A stretch of DNA of 35,966 nucleotides, taken from the NCBI RefSeq assembly GCF_028696615.1, contig NZ_JAQVGQ010000003.1:1-35966 (forward strand), written 5' to 3'. This document shows, piece by piece, positions 29,324 to 35,966 of this stretch (position 1 is its first letter; each line of letters starts with the position of its first letter). The translations under genes and the position numbers were made by a program. The DNA is from Immundisolibacter sp. Its GTDB lineage: Bacteria > Pseudomonadota > Gammaproteobacteria > Immundisolibacterales > Immundisolibacteraceae. Under the pieces are notes generated by a model. It was not told the DNA's origin. It made no database searches and saw nothing but the letters and a program-made list of their open reading frames with translations.

Positions 29324-30385
29324 GTGTCCCGGCGCGCCTGCCCCATGCCGCGCCCCATGCCCCGTGTTGGTGTCATCACCGCGCGTCGCCTCGGCACCGC
29401 GCTGGCGCTGGCATGCTGCATCGTGGTGGCGACGCTCAGCTGGATCGGCCACCAGGCGGCGACGCCTTTGCAGCCGATCGGCGGCGACAGCGTCGAGGTC
29501 CTGCCCGGCCAGACCCTGGCCGGCGTCTTGAATGCGCTGTCCGCCGAGGGACGCCTCGCCCATCCGGGCGCCATCCGCGTATGGGCGCGCCTGACCGGCC
29601 GCGGCGATCGCATCGTCGCCGGTGAGTACGCCATCACCGCCACCACCACGCCGGCCCGGCTGCTGGCCGACTTTGCCGCCGGGCGGGTGCGCCAGTACGC
29701 CGTGCGTGTGCCGGAAGGGGCGACCTTTCGCGAAGCGCTGGCGGCACTGTGGGCCTCGCCGGTGCTCCGGGCCACGCTGGGTGGGGCCAGCGACGCCCAG
29801 ATCATGGCGGCGTTGGGCTCACCGGGCCTGCCGGCCGAGGGTTGGTTCCTGCCGGACACCTATTTCGTCACCCGCGGACAGAGCGATCTGGACGTGTTGC
29901 GCCGCAGCCATGCCGCCATGCGGGCGCACCTCGACGCGCTGTGGCAACGGCGCGGGCCGGGTGCGCCCGCCGTCATGGGCGATGCCGTCACACTCGCCTC
30001 GCTGGTCGAGAAGGAAACCGGCCGCGACGACGAGCGCCCGCTGGTCGCCGCCGTGCTGCTGAACCGGCTGCGCCTGGGCATGCCGCTGCAGATCGACTCG
30101 ACCGTCATCTATGGCCTTGGGGCGCACTTCGACGGCAACTTGCACCGCCGGGACCTGCGCACGCCCACGCCGCACAACACCTACACCCAGCGCGGGCTGC
30201 CGCCGACGCCGATCGCCTTGCCGAGCTTGGCATCATTGCGCGCCGTGCTGCACCCGGCGGCGGTCGATTATCTGTATTTCGTCGCCCGCGGCGACGGCAG
30301 TCATGTGTTTTCGAGCTCGCTCGACGAGCACAACCGGGCCGTCGACTGCTATCAGCGGCGACGCGCCGAGCGCTGCCGGTCGTGA
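29324..30385 (+). CDS. mltG: Endolytic transglycosylase MltG (YceG)
   Basis: LPAEGWFLPDTYFVTRGQSDLDVLRR; LASLVEKETGRDDERPLVAAVLLNRLRLGMPLQIDSTVIYGLG. Exact start uncertain. Confidence 0.93.
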   Translation: MSRRACPMPRPMPRVGVITARRLGTALALACCIVVATLSWIGHQAATPLQPIGGDSVEVLPGQTLAGVLNALSAEGRLAHPGAIRVWARLTGRGDRIVAGEYAITATTTPARLLADFAAGRVRQYAVRVPEGATFREALAALWASPVLRATLGGASDAQIMAALGSPGLPAEGWFLPDTYFVTRGQSDLDVLRRSHAAMRAHLDALWQRRGPGAPAVMGDAVTLASLVEKETGRDDERPLVAAVLLNRLRLGMPLQIDSTVIYGLGAHFDGNLHRRDLRTPTPHNTYTQRGLPPTPIALPSLASLRAVLHPAAVDYLYFVARGDGSHVFSSSLDEHNRAVDCYQRRRAERCRS

Positions 30386-31002
30386 ACGAGGGGCGCTTCA
30401 TCACGCTCGAGGGCTTGGAAGGCGCCGGCAAGACCAGCCGGGCCGGCGAGCTGAAGGCGTTTCTCGAACGGCGCGGCAAGCGTGTGCTGCTCACCCGCGA
30501 GCCCGGCGGCACGGCGCTCGGCGAGCGCCTGCGCGAGCTATTGCTGAGCCCGACCGCCGAGCCGATGGCGCCGCTGACCGAGCTGCTGCTGATGTTCGCC
30601 GCCCGCAGCGAGCACGTGATACAGGTCATCCTGCCGGCGCTCGCCGGCGGCCAGTGGGTGCTGTGCGACCGCTACGTGGATGCCAGCTACGCCTACCAGG
30701 GTGGCGGACGTGGCCTCGGCGAGGCGCCGGTGGCGGCGCTCGAGGCGCTGCTGCCGGCCCGCGCCCGCCCGGACCTGACCTTGCTGCTCGACCTGCCGGT
30801 CGAGATGGGCCTGGCGCGCGCCAAAGGTCGCGGCCCGGTGGATCGCTTCGAGCAAGAAACGCTCGCCTTTCACCAGCGCGTGCGCGACGCTTATCTCACG
30901 CGCGCCCGCCGCTGGCCACAGCGCTACCGCATCATCGACGCCAGCGCCGATCCCGAAACCGTGCGCGGCGCCATCGAGGCCGCCGTGGAACCGCTGTTGT
31001 GA
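30382..31002 (+). CDS. tmk: Thymidylate kinase
   Basis: GRFITLEGLEGAGKTSRAGELKAFLERRGKRVLLTREPGGTALGERLRELLL; GTG start overlapping the mltG stop. Confidence 0.95.
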   Translation: MNEGRFITLEGLEGAGKTSRAGELKAFLERRGKRVLLTREPGGTALGERLRELLLSPTAEPMAPLTELLLMFAARSEHVIQVILPALAGGQWVLCDRYVDASYAYQGGGRGLGEAPVAALEALLPARARPDLTLLLDLPVEMGLARAKGRGPVDRFEQETLAFHQRVRDAYLTRARRWPQRYRIIDASADPETVRGAIEAAVEPLL

Positions 31003-32048
31003 ACACGCCGCTGCCCTGGCATCAGGCCCAGTGGCGTGCCGTGCTCGGCGCCCATGCCGCAGGGCGCCTGCACCACGCCCTGCTGGCGGCGGGCCCGCCC
31101 GGCGTCGGCAAGGCGGCGTTTCTGGCCGCCCTGGCGGCTCGTCTGCTGTGCGAGTCGCCCCACGACGGACAACCGTGCGGCCACTGCCGTGGCTGCCGCC
31201 AGCACGCCGCCGGCAGCCACCCCGACTGCATCGTGTTGAGCCCGGATCACCTGAACCGGCCGGTGCTCAGCGCCTACCCCGGCCAGCGCTGCCAGTACGA
31301 CACCGCGCGCAAGAAACCATCGACCGTGATCAACGTCGAGCAGGTGCGCGAGCTCGGCGAGCGCCTGCACGCCAGCGCGCACTACGGCGGCTACAAGCTG
31401 GCCGTGCTGCTGCCGGCCGATGCGCTGAACACGGCCGCTGCCAACGCGCTGCTCAAGCTGCTCGAGGAACCGCCCGACAACACGCTGTTCCTGCTGCTGT
31501 CGCAGCGCTTGACGCAGCTGCCGGCCACCGTGCGCAGCCGCTGCCAGGTGCTGCGGTTTCACACGCCAACACCGGCGCAGGCGCGCGCCGCGCTGGAACC
31601 GGGCGAGCACGCGCCGCTGGCGCTGGAGCTCGCCGGTGGCGCGCCGCTGCGGGCGAGCGAACTGCTGGCGCTCAACATCGGCGCGGTATGGCGGGCGGTG
31701 TGCGCCGGACTCGATGCCCTGCTCGGTGGTGAAACCGACCCGCTGCAGCTGGCGCGTGACTGGCTGAAGCTGCCGCAGGAGGCGCTCGACGCGGCCTTGT
31801 ACGGCTGGCTGCGCCGGGCGCTGCGCCGCGCGGCCGGACTTGCCGGCGGCGAGCCGGTGCCGCTGGCGCGCCTGCACGCTTTCTGGCGCGAACTTGAGGA
31901 TTTTCTTCGCCTGCGCGAGCATCCGCTGGTCAAGGAACTGGCCTTGCAGCGCCTGCTGTATACGCTGTGGACAGCGGGCGGCGCGCCGCGAATGCCGCCC
32001 CCTACTGCGACACCCCGGAGCCGTCATGGCGGATCACCCCTCACCTGA
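30999..32048 (+). CDS. holB: DNA polymerase III subunit delta'
   Basis: HHALLAAGPPGVGKAAFLAALAARLLCE; CGHCRGCRQHAAGSHPDC; NTAAANALLKLLEEPPDNTLFLLLSQ; GTG start overlapping the tmk stop. Confidence 0.93.
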   Translation: MNTPLPWHQAQWRAVLGAHAAGRLHHALLAAGPPGVGKAAFLAALAARLLCESPHDGQPCGHCRGCRQHAAGSHPDCIVLSPDHLNRPVLSAYPGQRCQYDTARKKPSTVINVEQVRELGERLHASAHYGGYKLAVLLPADALNTAAANALLKLLEEPPDNTLFLLLSQRLTQLPATVRSRCQVLRFHTPTPAQARAALEPGEHAPLALELAGGAPLRASELLALNIGAVWRAVCAGLDALLGGETDPLQLARDWLKLPQEALDAALYGWLRRALRRAAGLAGGEPVPLARLHAFWRELEDFLRLREHPLVKELALQRLLYTLWTAGGAPRMPPPTATPRSRHGGSPLT

Positions 32049-32388
32049 AACACCCACCGGCGTGCTGGCGGTCACCATTCGCGACAAGAACGCGCTGTAT
32101 GCGTCGTACATGTCGTTCGTGAAGGGCGGCGGCCTGTTCATCCCCACCACGCGCGCGGTGCGGCTGGGCGACGAGCTGATCCTGCTGCTCACCCTGATGG
32201 ACGAAACAGAGAAGATTCCGGTCGCCGGCAAGGTGGTGTGGATCACCCCGCGCGGCTCGCAAAACGGCAAGGTGGCCGGCGTCGGCGTGCAATTCGTCGA
32301 CGACGAGAGCAGCCGCGTGGCGCGCAACAAGATCGAGACCTACCTCGCCGGCACGCTGGCCAGCGAGCGGCACACCCACACCATGTGA
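32026..32388 (+). CDS. pilZ: PilZ domain protein
   Basis: ALYASYMSFVKGGGLFIPTTRAVRLGDELILLLTLMDETEKIPVAGKVVWITP; canonical holB-pilZ-tatD position. Confidence 0.93.
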   Translation: MADHPSPETPTGVLAVTIRDKNALYASYMSFVKGGGLFIPTTRAVRLGDELILLLTLMDETEKIPVAGKVVWITPRGSQNGKVAGVGVQFVDDESSRVARNKIETYLAGTLASERHTHTM

Positions 32389-32390
32389 AC

Positions 32391-33197
32391 ATGCTGGTCG
32401 ATTCGCACTGCCACCTGGACCTGATCGACCCCAGCCTCGAACGGGTCGCCGCTGTGCTGGCGCAGGCCGCGCAGGTCGGCGTGGGGCACATGCTGTGCGT
32501 GAGCGTGAGCCTGGCCAACGCGCCCGTGGTGCGCACGCTGGCGGCGCGCCATGCGCAGGTGTCGGCCTCGGTCGGCGTGCACCCGAACCACCTGGGTGAC
32601 GACGAGCCGGACGTGGACGCGCTGGCCCGCCTGGCGGCCGATCCGCTGATCGTCGCCGTCGGCGAAACCGGCCTCGACTATCACTACGGCGCCGACCACG
32701 CGGCGCTGCAGCAGACGCGCTTTCGCAGCCACATCCGTGCCGCGCGCGAAGTGGGCAAGCCGCTCATCGTGCACATGCGCGAGGCCACCGACGACACGCT
32801 GCGCATCCTCGCCGAAGAGCGTGCGCAGGACATCGGCGGCGTGATGCACTGCTTCACCGAAGACTGGCCGACCGCGCAGCGGGCGCTCGAACTGGGCTTC
32901 CACATCTCGTTCTCGGGCATCGTCACCTTCAAGAGCGCCGAGCCGATCCGTGACGCCGCCCGCCGCGTGCCGGCCGAGCGCCTGCTGGTCGAGACCGACG
33001 CGCCGTATCTGGCGCCCGTGCCGCACCGTGGCAAGCAGAACCAGCCGGCCTACGTGCGCCAGGTGGCCGATTGCGTGGCGGCGCTGCGCGACCTGACGCC
33101 GGCCGAGCTGGACGCGCAGGTGACGGAAAACTTCTTCAAACTGTTCCCGCTGGCACGGCGTGGTGAGCCGGCTTGCGCGCCGCCAGCAGGTAGTTGA
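32391..33197 (+). CDS. tatD: TatD family deoxyribonuclease
   Basis: MLVDSHCHLDLIDPSLE; VAVGETGLDYHYG; LLVETDAPYLAPVPHRGKQNQPAYV. Confidence 0.94.
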   Translation: MLVDSHCHLDLIDPSLERVAAVLAQAAQVGVGHMLCVSVSLANAPVVRTLAARHAQVSASVGVHPNHLGDDEPDVDALARLAADPLIVAVGETGLDYHYGADHAALQQTRFRSHIRAAREVGKPLIVHMREATDDTLRILAEERAQDIGGVMHCFTEDWPTAQRALELGFHISFSGIVTFKSAEPIRDAARRVPAERLLVETDAPYLAPVPHRGKQNQPAYVRQVADCVAALRDLTPAELDAQVTENFFKLFPLARRGEPACAPPAGS

Positions 33198-33879
33198 CGT
33201 CCACCGAGCGGCGCAGGAAGGCGCGCCGCCGCAGCGGGTCGTAGCCCAGACCGCTCACGTCCACCACCTCGAGGCCGGCCGCCCGGCACAGGGCGCCGAG
33301 CTCGGCCGGACGCAGGAAGCGGGCGTAGTCGTGCGTGCCGCGCGGCAACAGGCGCAGCACGTACTCGGCCGCCAACACCGCCTGCAGGTAGGCTTTCGGC
33401 GTGCGGTTCAGGGTCGAGAAAAACGCCAAACCGCCCGGCGCCAGCAGGTCCGCGCAGGCGCGCACCAGACCGGCCGGGTCGGGCACGTGCTCGAGCAGTT
33501 CCATGCAGGTGACCACCTCGAAGCGGCCAGCCGCCTCGCGCGCCAGGTCCGCTGCCGCCACGGCGCGATAGTCGATCGCCAGCCCCTGCTCGGCGGCGTG
33601 TTCGCGCGCCACCGCCAGTGCCTCGGCGGCCAGGTCGATACCGGTCACGTTGGCCCCGGCGCGCGCCAGCGCCTCGCTCAGCACCCCGCCGCCGCAGCCG
33701 ACGTCCACCGCCCGCGCACCGCGCAGGCGCACGTGACCGGCGATCCACGCCACACGCACCGGATTGATGTCGTGCAGCGTGCGCAGCGGGCCTGTCACGC
33801 TCCACCACTCGGCCGCGTGGGCGGCGAACTTGGCGGTCTCGGCCGGGTCGACGTTGGCATGCATGGTGGACTCCGTCAC
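33136..33879 (-). CDS. ubiG: Ubiquinone biosynthesis O-methyltransferase UbiG
   Basis: NVDPAETAKFAAHAAEWWSVTGPLRTLHDINPVRVAWI; AVDVGCGGGVLSEALARAGANVTGIDLA. GTG start 33879 (overlapping the hemH stop) or ATG 33864. Confidence 0.93.
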   Translation of the reverse strand: MTESTMHANVDPAETAKFAAHAAEWWSVTGPLRTLHDINPVRVAWIAGHVRLRGARAVDVGCGGGVLSEALARAGANVTGIDLAAEALAVAREHAAEQGLAIDYRAVAAADLAREAAGRFEVVTCMELLEHVPDPAGLVRACADLLAPGGLAFFSTLNRTPKAYLQAVLAAEYVLRLLPRGTHDYARFLRPAELGALCRAAGLEVVDVSGLGYDPLRRRAFLRRSVDVNYLLAARKPAHHAVPAGTV

Positions 33880-34850
33880 GCGTCGCTCGGCCCCAGCCGC
33901 GCGCGCACCAGGCCGGCCAGCGCATCCAGCCAGGCCGGGCTGTCGTTCAAACAGGCAATGTAGCGAAATTCACCGCCACCGGCGGCCTGAAACGCGTGCC
34001 GGCCGCCGATGGCGATCTCCTCCAGCGTCTCCAGGCAGTCGGCCACGAAACCGGGGCAGATCACGTCGGCGCGGCTCAGCTTCTGCTCGCCCCAGTCGCG
34101 CAGCACAGCGTCGGTGGCGGGCGTGAGCCAGCGCGCGCGCCCGAAGCGGGACTGGAAGGCGAGTTGCCAATGGTCGGCACCAAGACCGAGCGCCTGCGCC
34201 AGCGCCTGCGCCGTGCGCCGGCACTGCTCGGCATAGGGATCGCCGCGGTCGACGTTGCGCTGCGGCAGGCCGTGGAAGGACATCAACAGCCGCTCGCCGC
34301 GGCCGTGTGTGGCCCAATGCGCGCGCACGCTCGCCGCCAGCGCCCCGACGTAGCCGGGGTGATCGTGGAAATCGGCGACGAAATCGAGATGCGGCAAACG
34401 CATGGCGCGCCGCAGCGCGCCGGCCAGCGCATCGAACACCGCCCCCTGCGTGCTGGCGGACTGCTGCGGAAACAGCGGCAGCACCACGATCCGCTCACAC
34501 CCGGCGAGCTCGCCTAGACCCTCCGCGAGCGCCGGCGCGCCATAAGTCATGGCGTACGCCACGCGCACGCCCTGCCCTGCCAGTCGCGCCGCCAGGCCCT
34601 GCGCCTGCCGGCGGGTGTTGACCAGCAGCGGCGAGCCCTCGGGCGTCCAGATGGAACGATACAAGCGCGCCGAGCGGCGCGGGCGGGTGTTCAGGATGAT
34701 GCCGCGCAGGATCGGCTGCCACAGCAGCGCCGGCAGGTCGACCACCCGCCGGTCGCTCAGGAATTGCTTGAGGTATTGGCGCACCGCCGCCGCGGTGGGC
34801 GCGGCGGGACTGCCGAGATTGACCAGCAGCACGCCGGCACGATCACCCAC
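33876..34850 (-). CDS. hemH: Ferrochelatase
   Basis: GVLLVNLGSPAAPTAAAVRQYLKQFLSDRRVVDLPALLWQPILRGIIL; LLMSFHGLPQRNVDRGDPYAEQC. Confidence 0.95.
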   Translation of the reverse strand: MGDRAGVLLVNLGSPAAPTAAAVRQYLKQFLSDRRVVDLPALLWQPILRGIILNTRPRRSARLYRSIWTPEGSPLLVNTRRQAQGLAARLAGQGVRVAYAMTYGAPALAEGLGELAGCERIVVLPLFPQQSASTQGAVFDALAGALRRAMRLPHLDFVADFHDHPGYVGALAASVRAHWATHGRGERLLMSFHGLPQRNVDRGDPYAEQCRRTAQALAQALGLGADHWQLAFQSRFGRARWLTPATDAVLRDWGEQKLSRADVICPGFVADCLETLEEIAIGGRHAFQAAGGGEFRYIACLNDSPAWLDALAGLVRARLGPSDA

Positions 34851-34887
34851 GGGCGAGGCTCTGCGATCGGCCGGCGCTTGTGCGACC

Positions 34888-35910
34888 TCAGGCCGCCTGC
34901 TCCATCTCGGGCCGGTACTCGCCGCGGCAGGCGGCGCTGTTGAGCCGCGCCCGCTTGAGCAGCGCCCGCTGCCCGGCGGCGACGTTTTCCTTCTTGCCGC
35001 CCCAGGCCTTCAGTGCCGGCGCCTGCAGCGCGCGGCCATAGGAGAAGCTGAACACCCACGGATGCTGGACGCCCATGGCGTTGATGGCGTTCAGGTTTTC
35101 GGTAGCCTGCACGTCGCCCTGCCCACCGGACAAGAACATGATGCCCGGCACCGCCGCCGGCACGGTGCGCCGGAAACAGCGCACCGTGGCCTCGGCCACC
35201 TGCTGGGCGCTGGCCTGCACCGGACAGTCCTTGCCGGAAATGACCATGTTGGGCTTGAGCACCATCAGCTCCAGCACCACGCCCTCGGCCACCAGCGCGT
35301 CGAACACGGCGTGCTGCACCGCCTCGGTGACCTCGAAGCAGCGCTCGATGGTGTGGGCGCCGTCCATCAGCACCTCCGGCTCGACGATCGGCACCAGCCC
35401 GGACTGCTGGGTGATGGCGGCATAGCGCGCCAGGCCCTGGGCGTTGAGGCGAATGTTGCGCCACGACGGCAGCTGGTCGGTGATGCTGTACACGGCGCGC
35501 CATTTGGCGAAGCGCGCGCCGAGCTGGTAGTACTCCTCGTAGCGCTTGGCCAGGCCGTCGAGCCCCTCGGTCACCTTCTCGGCGCTGCCTGGCGCCATCG
35601 GCACCGTGCCTTTGTCAACCTTGATACCCGGCACGATGCCCTTGGCCTGCAGGATGCTCACCAGCGTGCGGCCGTCGTCGGTGCGCTGGCGGATGGTTTC
35701 GTCGTACAGGATGACGCCCGAGATGGCCTGCTCCAGGCCCTCGGTGGTGAACAGCATCTGCCGGTAATCACGGCGGTTGGCCTCGGTGGACTCCAGGCCG
35801 ATGCTGTCGAAACGCTTTTTGATGGTGCCGCTGCTCTCGTCGGCCGCCAGCAGGCCCTTGCCGCGGGCGATCATGGCGCGGACCGTGGCTTCGAGTTCAG
35901 TGGTATTCAT
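34888..35910 (-). CDS. Class I fructose-bisphosphate aldolase
   Basis: MNTTELEATVRAMIARGKGLLAADESSGTIKKRFDSIGLESTEANRRDYRQMLFTT; PIVEPEVLMDGAHTIERC; MFLSGGQGDVQATENL. Confidence 0.95.
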   Translation of the reverse strand: MNTTELEATVRAMIARGKGLLAADESSGTIKKRFDSIGLESTEANRRDYRQMLFTTEGLEQAISGVILYDETIRQRTDDGRTLVSILQAKGIVPGIKVDKGTVPMAPGSAEKVTEGLDGLAKRYEEYYQLGARFAKWRAVYSITDQLPSWRNIRLNAQGLARYAAITQQSGLVPIVEPEVLMDGAHTIERCFEVTEAVQHAVFDALVAEGVVLELMVLKPNMVISGKDCPVQASAQQVAEATVRCFRRTVPAAVPGIMFLSGGQGDVQATENLNAINAMGVQHPWVFSFSYGRALQAPALKAWGGKKENVAAGQRALLKRARLNSAACRGEYRPEMEQAA

Positions 35911-35966
35911 GGGAATGGACTCCTGAGACTGGCTGGACGGGCCTGGGCTGCATGCGCAGGCATGGT

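Overview
GC-rich, densely packed gammaproteobacterial-type chromosomal segment. (1) 1-8786, minus strand: part of a type III-B (Cmr) CRISPR-Cas operon, read Cas6 -> CARF protein (TIGR02584/NE0113-type) -> Csx1-type CARF-HEPN RNase -> Cmr1 -> Cmr2/Cas10 -> Cmr3 (cut by the window edge). A decayed VapBC-like toxin-antitoxin remnant sits inside it on the opposite strand. No CRISPR array and no cas1/cas2 are visible. (2) 8920-17703: Anbu proteasome-like protease, APC permease, orphan outer-membrane efflux lipoprotein, LOG-family protein, YgjP-type metalloprotein, GlgX and YajQ. (3) 17809-33197: the conserved rne / rluC-sppA / maf / yceD-rpmF-plsX-fabHDG-acpP-fabF-mltG-tmk-holB-pilZ-tatD region. 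(4) 33136-35910, minus: ubiG, hemH and class I fructose-bisphosphate aldolase. Most interesting signals: (a) a 10-bp palindrome RCAAGCTTGY found in each of the three real non-coding gaps of the cas operon and, by my visual scan, nowhere else in the window. It may be an operator for the operon's own CARF protein, whose C-terminus resembles an OmpR-type winged helix. (b) A ~285-bp multi-hairpin intergenic block at 12745-13035, whose last 125 bp has a diverged second copy of the same length at 14156-14280.
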